Shown: positions 19,513 to 27,076 of the stretch, piece after piece | Layout of the letters: every line of letters starts with the position of its first letter | How positions within the stretch are numbered: position 1 is the first letter of the stretch | Assembly: GCA_028282005.1 (NCBI GenBank) | Contig: JANQIV010000218.1 | Location: forward strand, 1 to 43,625 | DNA: 43,625 nucleotides | Source of the DNA: Melioribacteraceae bacterium | Lineage (GTDB): Bacteria > Bacteroidota > Ignavibacteria > Ignavibacteriales > Melioribacteraceae | Direction: 5' to 3' | Notes under the pieces: model-generated | Databases searched by the model: none | Told to the model about the DNA's origin: nothing | Seen by the model: only the letters and a program-made list of their open reading frames with translations | Position numbers and translations under genes: made by a program

Positions 19513-19618
19513 ACCTTCAAAATTAAACAAGATAGCAAGTGCTAAAATAAAACAAGTTTGTACTAGTTGAGTATAAAGGGGCAATTTTATATTTTATGCT
19601 TAATATAAATCTGCCTTT

Positions 19619-20602
19619 GTGACCACAACAAATAAAAATATTGCTAAGAATTCTAAACCAAAACTTCTTGATCAATTGAGGTTAAGTTTAAGGACGAACA
19701 GGTACAGCAAAAGTACCGAAGACTTATATTTAAAGTGGGTAAAGGAATTTATTCTGTTCAATCAAAAACAGCACCCCTCTAAACTCACTAAAGAACACAT
19801 AGAAAAATATTTAACACATTTGGCGGTTGAAAGAAAAGTATCAGCAAGTACACAAAATCAAGCTTTGTGTGCAATTGTATATTTATATAAGAAAGTTTTG
19901 GAAAAAGATTTCGGCTGGCTTGAGAATGTTACCAGGGCATCAAGAAACAAAAGGCTTCCGGTTGTACTTTCTAAAAACGAAGCAATTGAAATAATAAAAA
20001 ATCTACAAGGTACGCCAAAACTAATTGTTTCAATATTGTATGGAAGCGGACTTAGATTAAATGAATGTCTTAAACTTAGAGTGCTGGATATTGATTTGGA
20101 AAACAAAATTATTGTTGTAAGAAAAGGGAAAGGGGATAAGGATAGAACGACTGTTTTATCTTCATCATTAATCCCAAAATTAAGAGCACACATTAACAAT
20201 ATTCTGAGAATACATCATGCTGATTTAGGCAGAGGCTACGGTGAAACTATTTTGCCTGATCAGCTTGAGAAAAAATATCCAAATGCAGCAAAAGAATTTA
20301 AATGGCAATTTGTTTTTCCTGCACAAAAAAGAAATGAAATAAAAGAAAAGAATAAATTTATACGGTATCATATTCATGAATCATCCATTCAGAAAGCTGT
20401 TAGGCAAGCAGCTATTATTTCTGGAATAGAAAAAAAAGTGGGCCCGCATACTTTTAGACATTCGTTTGCCACTCAATTATTGAGTGATGGATATGATATT
20501 AGAACAATACAAGAGCTTTTGGGGCATAAAAGTTTAAAAACAACCATGATATATACTCATGTTTTAAGGAACATTACCGGAGTCAGGAGTCCTCTGGATT
20601 AA
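19619..20602 (+). CDS. intI: Integron integrase IntI
   Basis: Tyrosine recombinase that captures and excises gene cassettes by attI x attC and attC x attC recombination. The protein has 327 residues. The N-terminal SAM-like DNA-binding domain covers about residues 14-100. The catalytic domain has Arg146 (GSGLRLNE), His277 and Arg280 (HTFRHSFATQLL), His303 (LGHKSLKTT) and nucleophile Tyr312 (IYTHV). The IntI-specific extra segment is present at about 218-236 (KKYPNAAKEFKWQFVFPA), and the chain ends with the typical GVRSPLD. No residue expected for activity is missing. The start is GTG with a weak ribosome site and no in-frame ATG nearby. No LexA-like box was seen upstream. Its 3' end faces the first cassette, so it is an inverted integron. 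Confidence 0.95.
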   Translation: MTTTNKNIAKNSKPKLLDQLRLSLRTNRYSKSTEDLYLKWVKEFILFNQKQHPSKLTKEHIEKYLTHLAVERKVSASTQNQALCAIVYLYKKVLEKDFGWLENVTRASRNKRLPVVLSKNEAIEIIKNLQGTPKLIVSILYGSGLRLNECLKLRVLDIDLENKIIVVRKGKGDKDRTTVLSSSLIPKLRAHINNILRIHHADLGRGYGETILPDQLEKKYPNAAKEFKWQFVFPAQKRNEIKEKNKFIRYHIHESSIQKAVRQAAIISGIEKKVGPHTFRHSFATQLLSDGYDIRTIQELLGHKSLKTTMIYTHVLRNITGVRSPLD

Positions 20603-20780
20603 ATTCTTTTCAAGGGATGTTAACAGGAATAAAATAATTATTTCTTGGTTTTGTAAGTAATTTTAATAAAAGCAGATACAAAAAATACTAGGTGCGCGAT
20701 ATTGCAAATAATTCCGTTTAAACAGAAAATAACGCGGAACGTTATCCTAGTTAAGACTTCCGTATAATTATATGTTATAT
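20603..20780 (+). other. attI: attI region and junction with cassette 1
   Basis: This gene-free gap lies between intI and the first cassette. The crossover point is inferred at G20774/T20775 in GTTATAT. The R'' of the first attC, in CAAAAAATAAC (21545-21555), is complementary to GTTATATTTTG here with one mismatch. About 30 bases upstream, ATAACG (20729-20734) and CGTTAT (20740-20745) form an inverted pair around CGGAA. This resembles two facing core boxes and may be an integrase-binding site. The region should also hold the cassette promoter Pc, but no clear -35/-10 pair was identified. Confidence 0.6.
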
Positions 20781-20789
20781 TTTGAAAAG

Positions 20790-21542
20790 ATGAAAAAGAA
20801 ATCATTAGTTGCAGTGTGCGATATCCTTGGATTTAAGAATCTTATTATGAATAATAATGTTGAAGATGTGGCAAATCATTCAATCAAATTTTTGAAACGA
20901 TCATTGCAACATTCATTAACACATGAAGATTATTTTGCAGAAGAGCTTTCAATGCCAGAACTTAAAGCCCAAAGTAAAATAGGCTTTGCTATTTTTTCAG
21001 ACACAATACTTTTATACACGCGTGAAGATACAGATGAAGATTGTAGAATTCTATTAGAAACTTGTGGTTGGTTATTATTCGAGAATATATTCAATATTTC
21101 CACAAGATTAAGAATCGGAATCTCATATGGCGAAACATTTATCAATGAGGATGAAGATATTTATATTGGGAAAGCCATTGTTGAGGCTCATGAACTGGAA
21201 AAAAAGCAAGAATGGGCTGGTGGTGCATTAACAGAAAAAGCCGAGAATAGAATCCCAGATTTTGTAAAAACAGAGTTTTTATACAGAGATAATATTATAA
21301 ATGGTAGAATATGGAATTGGTGGTTAATTTATTATAATGTCCCATTGAAAAATAATAGAACTACAAAACTACTTTCAATAGACTGGACAAGGGGAATTCA
21401 TAGTTATAATAAATTTGAATGGTCCAAAAATCATCCAGAACCATCTGAGGAGGAAGAGTTACAAAAGAGGGATATTGTAATTAAATGGAGAAACACAAAA
21501 AAGTATCATGAAGATGTTTGTCGGGATTGTTCAAAAAGTTAA
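20790..21542 (+). CDS. Cassette 1: class III nucleotidyl cyclase-like protein
   Basis: The protein has 250 residues. VAVCDILGF (Asp11) and AIFSDTILLYT (Asp71) sit where class III cyclase folds carry their two metal-binding aspartates. LRIGISYGE and the later GKAIVEAHELEKKQEWAG resemble the end of a cyclase homology domain. A C-terminal Trp-rich and charged region of about 90 residues ends with CRDC. Whether it makes a cyclic nucleotide is not clear, because the transition-state Asn/Arg pair is not obvious. An in-frame ATG at 20772 spans the attI/cassette junction, so the ATG at 20790, which lies wholly in the cassette and follows AAAAG, is preferred. It is the only gene in cassette 1, the cassette nearest attI and so probably the most recent insertion. 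Confidence 0.6.
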   Translation: MKKKSLVAVCDILGFKNLIMNNNVEDVANHSIKFLKRSLQHSLTHEDYFAEELSMPELKAQSKIGFAIFSDTILLYTREDTDEDCRILLETCGWLLFENIFNISTRLRIGISYGETFINEDEDIYIGKAIVEAHELEKKQEWAGGALTEKAENRIPDFVKTEFLYRDNIINGRIWNWWLIYYNVPLKNNRTTKLLSIDWTRGIHSYNKFEWSKNHPEPSEEEELQKRDIVIKWRNTKKYHEDVCRDCSKS

Positions 21543-21548
21543 GTCAAA

Positions 21549-21798
21549 AAATAACCAGCAGCTCAACCCGAACGCCGATGTTGGTAGGCGGTAGATTGTA
21601 AAAAGTAAGTTAGAAGTTTTTAATATAAATTGTGTTTAAGTAAATAAGTAAAGCGTTCTCGAATTATCGGACGTAACAAAGTGACCAGCAAATCGTTGTT
21701 GCAAATAAAAATAACAACGTTTGCATAAAAATTGGGTTAATCAGTTTTACCTAATCATTGTTGTTTTGGGCGTCGGGTTATCAGCAACACCGTTAGGC
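21549..21798 (+). other. attC: attC site of cassette 1 (250 bp)
   Basis: R'' is AAATAAC at 21549-21555, followed by the L'' arm CAGCAGCTCAACCCGAACGCC. The 3' side, GGGCGTCGGGTTATCAGCAAC, leads to R' GTTAGGC at 21792-21798. The arms are imperfectly complementary with an unpaired base, as in known attC sites. The central segment of about 170 bases is AT-rich with no ORF. Confidence 0.8.
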
Positions 21799-21805
21799 GT
21801 AATAA

Positions 21806-22429
21806 ATGAGAAATAGAAATATCATAATAGTTGTGTTTACTATTTTAGTTTTAACTGCACTATTTTGGAAACACCTTCCGCTTGAGTTTACCAGAAAAAT
21901 TCGAGCTAGTGATCTAAATGATGAAGCTAACGCAATAATTATTCAAATGTACAAAAATGAAGCAACTGTTAATTCAATAGATCATGGGATAGAATTATTA
22001 GAACAAGCAATTCAGTTGGATAGTAATAATACTACATACATCACAAATCTTATGAAACTCTATCGGAATAAAAAAGAATTTCAAAAGAATTTAGCGTTAA
22101 CTAATAAATTGATAAGTATTAACCCGAATGATGCTGTAGTTTATCTACATCGAGGGCTAATCTATGAAGAGTTGAGTGACACAAATAATGCAAAATACAA
22201 TTTCAACAAGTCACTCAATATTGTAAATAATAGAGTTAATTTAGATCTTTCAGAAGGTGAAAGAATTACGTGCATTAATATTTATCAGCATTTTAAAAGA
22301 TATAGACGTGCATCTCAAGAACTCTTTAAATTAAAAACTAAATATCCAGAATCACCATTTTATGATATTCTAGTTAATGAATTGCCGGATTCTATTAAGA
22401 ATTATTTAGAAGTACTAAGTCAAAAATAA
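21806..22429 (+). CDS. Cassette 2: membrane-anchored TPR protein
   Basis: The protein has 207 residues. An N-terminal hydrophobic segment (about residues 5-21) should anchor it in the membrane with the rest outside the cytoplasm. Helical repeats of TPR type follow, at about residues 55-90, 92-125 (NPNDAVVYLHRGLIYEEL) and 126-190. No catalytic motif is visible, so a protein-protein interaction role is likely. The ATG is 13 bases from the cassette edge, so translation probably depends on a promoter outside the cassette. There is no close named relative that I recognise. Confidence 0.7.
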   Translation: MRNRNIIIVVFTILVLTALFWKHLPLEFTRKIRASDLNDEANAIIIQMYKNEATVNSIDHGIELLEQAIQLDSNNTTYITNLMKLYRNKKEFQKNLALTNKLISINPNDAVVYLHRGLIYEELSDTNNAKYNFNKSLNIVNNRVNLDLSEGERITCINIYQHFKRYRRASQELFKLKTKYPESPFYDILVNELPDSIKNYLEVLSQK

Positions 22430-22438
22430 ATAAATTAC

Positions 22439-22860
22439 GCCTAACCAGCCGCTCAAGCCGAATGCCGTTTTCATTTGGGTGGAACTTGTAAATTGAAAAT
22501 TTGAGGTTTTATTAAAGTTTGCATTTCAGTGAAGTGAAACTTAAGGTTTAATTGAATACTTATTTTTGCTCGATCTGAATTAAGATTTGTGTCGGAAGAA
22601 GAACTCGTTTTGTGAAAAATATTGAATTTAGAAATCACAATTTATTTTGTGCAACTTGGTAAGTTATAAATAAGAAGTTTGATTTTAGTGTAGAACAAAT
22701 ATTAAAATTCGTTATAAAAGATTTAATTTAGTTTTTATAGAAAAATAGTTTTTTAAGTAATGTAGTCCGGCAGCTGCCGGATTTGCATAAAATTAATGTT
22801 GACCGTGTAGCTTTTGCTTAGTTGGTTTTGGGCATCGGCTTATCGGCAACGCCGTTAGCC
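22439..22860 (+). other. attC: attC site of cassette 2 (422 bp)
   Basis: R'' is GCCTAAC (22439-22445), with the 5' arm CAGCCGCTCAAGCCGAATGCC. The 3' arm GGGCATCGGCTTATCGGCAAC is followed by R' GTTAGCC (22854-22860). The arms match the other sites well, but the intervening region is about 370 bases, far longer than in usual attC sites. No gene was found in it. It contains a perfect 16-bp palindrome, TCCGGCAGCTGCCGGA, at 22766-22781. Confidence 0.75.
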
Positions 22861-22887
22861 CTCTTTTTAAAATTGAAGGATATTTAA

Positions 22888-23823
22888 ATGAAGTTTTTAA
22901 AATACTTCTCAATATTTATTCTTTTTATAAATATCAGCTTTGCTCAAAAGGAGTATGCCGGACAAAGCATTGAAGATATTTTAAGTTTGCCTGAAAATGA
23001 AATAAGCCTTTGTATCGCTACTTTGGTTTTAGCAAAAGATTTTTATCCTGATATGAAAGTTGAAACCTTTCTTCATGTGCTTGATTACATGGCAAAAAGA
23101 TTTAAATACTACTTTGGTGATTACACAACCCCAGAAGAAAGAATAGGAGCACTTAACTCGTTTATTTATAGAAAAGGTTACTGGAATGATGAAATTACTT
23201 TTACATATACAGAAGATGTAAATCCTACCAATGAAATTAACAATATGTTTATAAACGGTTATCTTGCTACAAAAAAAGGTTCATGCATAACCATGCCGAT
23301 GTTGTACTTATTAATTGGTGAAAAACTTGGATGGCCGATTTATCCTGTTGCAGCACCTAGACATTTTTTTGCACGTTACATAACTGACGAATTCACAACA
23401 ATTAATTCCGAATTGAATATTGAAACAACCAGCGGCGGAATTATTTATCCCGATAAAGCATTCATTAATGATATGAGCATCCCTGAAAAAGCAATTGAAA
23501 ATGGTGTTTACATGAAAACATTGACAAAGAAAGAATACATTGCTTCATTACTAAGTATGAGTGCAAATAAATTTGCAGAAAGGCAAGATTTTCAAAGAGC
23601 AAGATATCTTTATGAACTCTCGATAAAATATTATCCAGCATTGGCAATTGCTTATAGGAATTTAGCAAGGCTCAACTATACAGAAGCCGGAATACTTGAT
23701 GCAAAAATGAAAAGTGAAATAAATGCAGAAAATGCTTTCTATAAAATGTCGGGTGGAGATAATGCCGAAAGAACAGCATCCATATTTAGAATAAAAGAAA
23801 AGTATGAGTTGCCAATCCATTAA
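22888..23823 (+). CDS. Cassette 3: exported transglutaminase-like (SirB1-type) protein with TPR region
   Basis: The protein has 311 residues, with a signal peptide at residues 1-19. A Transglut_core2/SirB1-like domain covers about residues 25-190. Candidate catalytic Cys133 lies in TKKGSCITMPMLYLL and His159 in APRHFFARY, the usual spacing for the family. A TPR-like helical region follows (ARYLYELSIKYYPALAIAYR). In-frame coding continues past the TAA at 23821-23823 for 49 more codons, with a natural-looking helical sequence, so the gene may originally have been longer and been cut by a nonsense change. AAGGA lies 8 bases before the ATG. It is the first gene of a multi-gene cassette. Confidence 0.75.
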   Translation: MKFLKYFSIFILFINISFAQKEYAGQSIEDILSLPENEISLCIATLVLAKDFYPDMKVETFLHVLDYMAKRFKYYFGDYTTPEERIGALNSFIYRKGYWNDEITFTYTEDVNPTNEINNMFINGYLATKKGSCITMPMLYLLIGEKLGWPIYPVAAPRHFFARYITDEFTTINSELNIETTSGGIIYPDKAFINDMSIPEKAIENGVYMKTLTKKEYIASLLSMSANKFAERQDFQRARYLYELSIKYYPALAIAYRNLARLNYTEAGILDAKMKSEINAENAFYKMSGGDNAERTASIFRIKEKYELPIH

Positions 23824-23826
23824 AAA

Positions 23827-23970
23827 ATGAAAGCCTATTATGAAAACAAACAAAAAGCACTTGACCTGGGATTTGTTGAAAATGCAACGTATGATTATTT
23901 CAAATCACAAACAGAACAACTAAAAGAATACCAAATAGAAGGAAAAAATGAAAACATTCAAATACGTTAA
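23827..23970 (+). pseudogene. In-frame C-terminal continuation of the transglutaminase-like gene
   Basis: After the TAA that ends the 311-residue ORF, the same frame continues from ATG 23827 for 47 codons (MKAYYENKQKALDLGFVENA...). Its composition is that of a charged helical coil similar to the upstream TPR part. It ends at 23970, overlapping the start of the Rhs-like gene. It could be the severed C-terminus of the upstream protein or a tiny separate gene. Confidence 0.4.
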
Positions 23971-24613
23971 ACCGTTTTTATTTGTGTCACTAATCTTTTT
24001 ACTTTTTACAAACAACATTGAAGCAAGAAGGTACTACAATCCAAGATTAGGTATTTGGCTAACAACCGATCCGCTTTCTGATAAATTCCCAGGTTGGAGC
24101 CCGTACAATTATGCCTTTAATAATCCATTAAGATTTGTAGACCCAGATGGACGAAATCCATTTGAATTTGGAACTAAATTGGCAAATCGGCTAATTATAA
24201 TGGATGCAGAACAAAAAGTTTTTAGAAGACTAACAATTGAATTTCAAAGATCAGGAGCATTACCCAAAGGTGCTGATGGGCCTGCAGATGCATGGAGACA
24301 TGTAGCTACAAGTAAATACTTCACGGAAAATTATGGAGCAACAATTGCCAAAACATTAGGATTATTGAATGAGGGAAAAGCTGTAATCAAAATGATCGGA
24401 ATGGATTCTAAAGAAAAAGAATTAAATAAAAAACAAATTAAAATGGACATAAAAAATAATAAAATTGGTAGAGAATTAGCTGGGAAAAAAGTGGATTTAT
24501 TAAAAAAAGCAAACGAAGGAGAATTTAACACTCTAAATCCAAATAAGAATAATGATCCTTACAAAAAGGATGAAGAAAAAGAAGATGAGGAAAATAATGA
24601 AAACAATAATTAA
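23948..24613 (+). CDS. Cassette 3: Rhs-core protein with predicted C-terminal toxin domain
   Basis: The protein has 221 residues, with a signal-like N-terminus (residues 1-26). An RHS repeat-associated core fragment (RRYYNPRLGIWLTTDPLSD to FVDPDGRNP, about 27-71) is followed by a distinct domain. In it, GPADAWRH (Arg117-His118) and DIKNNKIGRELA (about residues 167-178) resemble the DUF6973 type, often seen as the variable end of Rhs and other polymorphic toxins. The tail is very acidic and Asn-rich. A full Rhs protein would carry thousands of bases of repeats before this core. Here only the exchangeable tip is present, with its own signal peptide. The downstream overlapping lipoprotein gene fits an immunity partner. 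AAGGA lies before the ATG. The toxin function is inferred from layout. Confidence 0.6.
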   Translation: MKTFKYVKPFLFVSLIFLLFTNNIEARRYYNPRLGIWLTTDPLSDKFPGWSPYNYAFNNPLRFVDPDGRNPFEFGTKLANRLIIMDAEQKVFRRLTIEFQRSGALPKGADGPADAWRHVATSKYFTENYGATIAKTLGLLNEGKAVIKMIGMDSKEKELNKKQIKMDIKNNKIGRELAGKKVDLLKKANEGEFNTLNPNKNNDPYKKDEEKEDEENNENNN

Positions 24614-24908
24614 AATAGCATTTCTATCAATTACTGTAATTATTTCTTCATGTTGCCCAGATTATGAGATTACAATTTATAACGGAAACTATAATCAAAT
24701 AGAAATTAATAATAGGAAATTTGCAGAATTTATATGTGAACAGAATGTATTTGAAGAAAAAGGATATTTTATTTTGTCTTTAGATTCTGGTATAAATAAG
24801 TTCAAAATTATTATGAATGATGGATCAATCGTCGACACTTCTATTTTTATTAGTGGCGAGGTTTATTTAGGTGTCGATTTGGAAAACAAAACTCTGATTG
24901 GCTTTTAG
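24597..24908 (+). CDS. Cassette 3: small lipoprotein, candidate immunity protein
   Basis: The protein has 103 residues. Its N-terminus, MKTIIKIAFLSITVIISSC, is a type II signal peptide with a lipobox ending in Cys19, and a compact beta-rich domain of about 80 residues follows. The gene overlaps the end of the Rhs-like gene by 17 bases, and the ATG has a GAGG ribosome site inside it. Tight coupling to a toxin-like gene, small size and periplasmic placement suggest it neutralises a toxin acting in the cell envelope. No family is recognised. A longer frame starts at 24552 but would lose the signal peptide. Confidence 0.55.
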   Translation: MKTIIKIAFLSITVIISSCCPDYEITIYNGNYNQIEINNRKFAEFICEQNVFEEKGYFILSLDSGINKFKIIMNDGSIVDTSIFISGEVYLGVDLENKTLIGF

Positions 24909-24948
24909 AATTATTTATTTTCTCTTTTGGGATTGATTTAAATTTAAG

Positions 24949-25167
24949 GGCTAACAAGTTTTGCAAGCCGTCCGCTTTAAACTGTTCGGCATTTGTTTAA
25001 TTATAAGGTTGTGTTGTAAAAGTTATTTGCTCTATGAGGTAGTTTGTAAATTTAAGTTAGTTCCGCCTTGCTTGCGTGGAAAGTTAAGCAAGGCTACACG
25101 CGTAAACATTTTTTAATTATGAAATATAGTTGTTATGGGCGGCGGCTTAGCGGCAACACCGTTATGT
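24949..25167 (+). other. attC: attC site of cassette 3 (219 bp)
   Basis: R'' is GGCTAAC (24949-24955), complementary to the cassette's 5' edge GTTAGCC at 22854. The 5' arm CAAGCCGTCCGC pairs with the 3' arm GGGCGGCGGCTTAGCGGCAAC before R' GTTATGT (25161-25167). The central loop contains a further perfect stem, GCCTTGCTT (25065-25073) with AAGCAAGGC (25086-25094). Confidence 0.8.
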
Positions 25168-25197
25168 GCCTAATATAAATATGATATCATAAGTAAT

Positions 25198-25848
25198 ATG
25201 ACAAAAGAAATGGCAGTAAAAATATTGGGGATTCAGCTCAATACTGTTTTGAGTAGCGATTTATTATACAAGTATTACCGCAAACGTGCTTTAGAAGTTC
25301 ATCCGGATAAATATAAATCTGAACCCGAAAAATTACGAGCAACAAGAAATTTCATAAAGTTAAAAGAAGCTTATGAGTATTTAAAAAATGATATTGAGAA
25401 TCGTGTCACCTATGAAGAACAAGTAAATATTAATACGACCAAACCAATTAGAGAGGAAGTTACAGAACCAATATTAATGGGCAAGGACGAAGGCATTTTA
25501 AGTTATTGGATTCTTATTCTTGTGCCTGGGATAATTGTAACCTTGTTAATTGGGCTATTCTCGTATTTCAGTTATGAGGAGTTTGTAAAATATAAACGTA
25601 GCCAACAACTTGTGATGTTTTTCATAATTGTTATTCTACTTCAGTTTACACCAATTTTAATTGCAATTTATTTTGGTTTCACGAATCTTATTAACTTGGT
25701 TTTCTATCAGAACAATATTTACGCAACAATATTTTTCATTCAACTCTTGTTATCAATATTCTACTATGCTTATTCATTTTTATTACGTAAATATTTAGAA
25801 AATAAATATGATTTAAAGAATTCATTAGTATCTCAGAGTTTAAAATAG
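25198..25848 (+). CDS. Cassette 4: membrane J-domain protein
   Basis: The protein has 216 residues. A J domain occupies about residues 5-65, with the HPD motif at residues 35-37 (LEVHPDKYK), so it should be able to stimulate a DnaK-type Hsp70. After a short linker, the C-terminal half has three or four hydrophobic helices (starting near residue 100, WILILVPGIIVTLLIGLF), placing the J domain on the cytoplasmic side of the membrane. There is no Gly/Phe-rich or zinc-finger region, so it is a type III J protein. It is the sole gene of its cassette. A role in recruiting Hsp70 to a membrane process is inference. Confidence 0.8.
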   Translation: MTKEMAVKILGIQLNTVLSSDLLYKYYRKRALEVHPDKYKSEPEKLRATRNFIKLKEAYEYLKNDIENRVTYEEQVNINTTKPIREEVTEPILMGKDEGILSYWILILVPGIIVTLLIGLFSYFSYEEFVKYKRSQQLVMFFIIVILLQFTPILIAIYFGFTNLINLVFYQNNIYATIFFIQLLLSIFYYAYSFLLRKYLENKYDLKNSLVSQSLK

Positions 25849-25862
25849 ATAAACACAGTAGC

Positions 25863-26050
25863 ACATAACCCGTTCTTCAAGCCGACAGCATCTTCGATAC
25901 GGTCGTTTGAAGTAAGTTAAAAGTTGGTTGACAAAACTTAGTTGCTCTTTGAATAAGTTATTAAATAAAAAGTTAATTAAAATTATTGGCGTTCGTTTTC
26001 AAAGTTGCATTGCTGTTATAGGCGGCGGCTTAAAAACCACGCCGTTATAA
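25863..26050 (+). other. attC: attC site of cassette 4 (188 bp)
   Basis: R'' is ACATAAC (25863-25869); with two flanking bases it exactly complements the cassette's 5' edge GTTATGTGC at 25161. The 5' arm is TTCAAGCCGACAGC. The 3' arm is AGGCGGCGGCTTAAAAACCAC, a slightly degenerate version, followed by R' GTTATAA (26044-26050). Confidence 0.75.
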
Positions 26051-26054
26051 TGCC

Positions 26055-26366
26055 TTAAAGTAGTGTTTTATAATTTCCAGCACCATGTAGAATTCTGTGA
26101 ACCAATATTGTTTTTTCTTCGATGGTGTAGAACAAAATGTAGTTTTGAACAATTAGGTATCGATAGCCAAGGCTCTTGATATCTGTGTCTCTTGGCATTC
26201 GTCCGAGAAGTGGATTTTCTGATAAATTGATTAAGTTCTTTTCAATTTTGTTAGCGATTGCCTCTGCCGCATTCGGATTATCAGCTGTGATGAAGGATAT
26301 GATTTCTGTAAAATCTTCTTCAGCTATTTTAAGTAGTCGTACTTGGAATTTATCTTTGGGCATCAA
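26055..26366 (-). CDS. Cassette 5: RelE/ParE-family toxin
   Basis: The protein has 103 residues and fits the RelE/ParE superfamily: an N-terminal helical pair (EDFTEIISFITADNPNAAEAIANKI), the GRMPRD segment, YRYLIVQNYILFYTIEE strands and the closing VHRILHGAGNYKTLL. The ILHG ending is usual for ParE-like toxins, which target gyrase; RelE-type mRNA cleavage cannot be excluded. It overlaps the antitoxin gene by 17 bases and lies on the strand opposite to the cassette direction. The pair must therefore use its own promoter, as integron toxin-antitoxin cassettes usually do. Confidence 0.85.
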   Translation of the reverse strand: MMPKDKFQVRLLKIAEEDFTEIISFITADNPNAAEAIANKIEKNLINLSENPLLGRMPRDTDIKSLGYRYLIVQNYILFYTIEEKTILVHRILHGAGNYKTLL

Positions 26367-26622
26367 TAGTATTCCTAATATTATTCATTACTTGTTTTAG
26401 CGTTTTGCCCTTATCGCCATTAGCTTGCTGGTTTTGAGCGACAGAAAGTTTTCCAAGTAGATCAAGTTTTAATTGCAGTTTTGAATAGTGAGCCATTGAC
26501 ATCACCACTAAATCACCTTCACCATTTTTAGTTATATAAATAGGCTCATTAGAATTATGCGCCAGTTCGGAAATTTCGTTTGATTTGTTTCTTAGATCAG
26601 AAATTGGTTTAATTATTGGCAT
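26350..26622 (-). CDS. Cassette 5: Phd/YefM-family antitoxin
   Basis: The protein has 90 residues. The N-terminal fold IIKPISDLRNKSNEISELAH, followed by EPIYITKNGEGDLVVMS, is characteristic of Phd/YefM antitoxins, which bind their own promoter and cover the toxin with a flexible C-terminus. The start at 26622 has a clean AAGGAG ribosome site 7 bases upstream. A longer frame reaching 26733 runs into the attC and is rejected. It should repress the pair and neutralise the ParE-like toxin. In an integron such pairs can stabilise the array against cassette loss. Confidence 0.85.
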   Translation of the reverse strand: MPIIKPISDLRNKSNEISELAHNSNEPIYITKNGEGDLVVMSMAHYSKLQLKLDLLGKLSVAQNQQANGDKGKTLKQVMNNIRNTIDAQR

Positions 26623-26690
26623 GATTTTCTCCTTAGTGTATGTCAAAATTATATCAATATTATGATAAAAGCAAGGAGTAAGTTTTCGCA

Positions 26691-26911
26691 TAATAACAAG
26701 CAGTGTAAGCCTACCGCGTAAACGATTCGGCATTTTTAAAATTTATAAAGTAGTTGTTTTCGTTTAACATTTTGTTCTAAGTAGTTTATGTATGTTAAGT
26801 AGGGTCGCCGTCCGTATTGTGGAATTTACGAACGGCTGCAAATTATAAATATTGGTTGCAAGTTAAGTTTTGCCGTTTTGGGCGGACGGCTTATCGGCAA
26901 CACCGTTATAA
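26691..26911 (+). other. attC: attC site of cassette 5 (221 bp)
   Basis: R'' is TAATAAC (26691-26697); with flanking GCA it nearly complements the cassette's 5' edge GTTATAATGC at 26044. The 3' arm GGGCGGACGGCTTATCGGCAAC precedes R' GTTATAA (26905-26911). The 5' arm (AAGCAGTGTAAGCCTACCGC) is more degenerate. The non-coding stretch 26623-27076 consists of this site, the antitoxin promoter region and the leader of the next gene. Confidence 0.75.
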
Positions 26912-27076
26912 AGCAATTGAAACCAAAACATGGATTAATTAATTTATCAGAAATGTTGTGAATTTATCTTATAAACGTATTTGTCGTGTAAATGTCGTGC
27001 CCCTGTAGTTGTAAAGTTGCCTTATTTAATATGATATTAGAGGTAACTTTTTTGAATTGACATTTAGAGATGAAAA

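Noticed and set aside
22766..22781. Perfect 16-bp palindrome TCCGGCAGCTGCCGGA as a possible terminator or REP element
   Set aside because: It lies inside the long attC loop, has no spacer for an RNA hairpin loop and no T tract, and no other copy was seen in the window.
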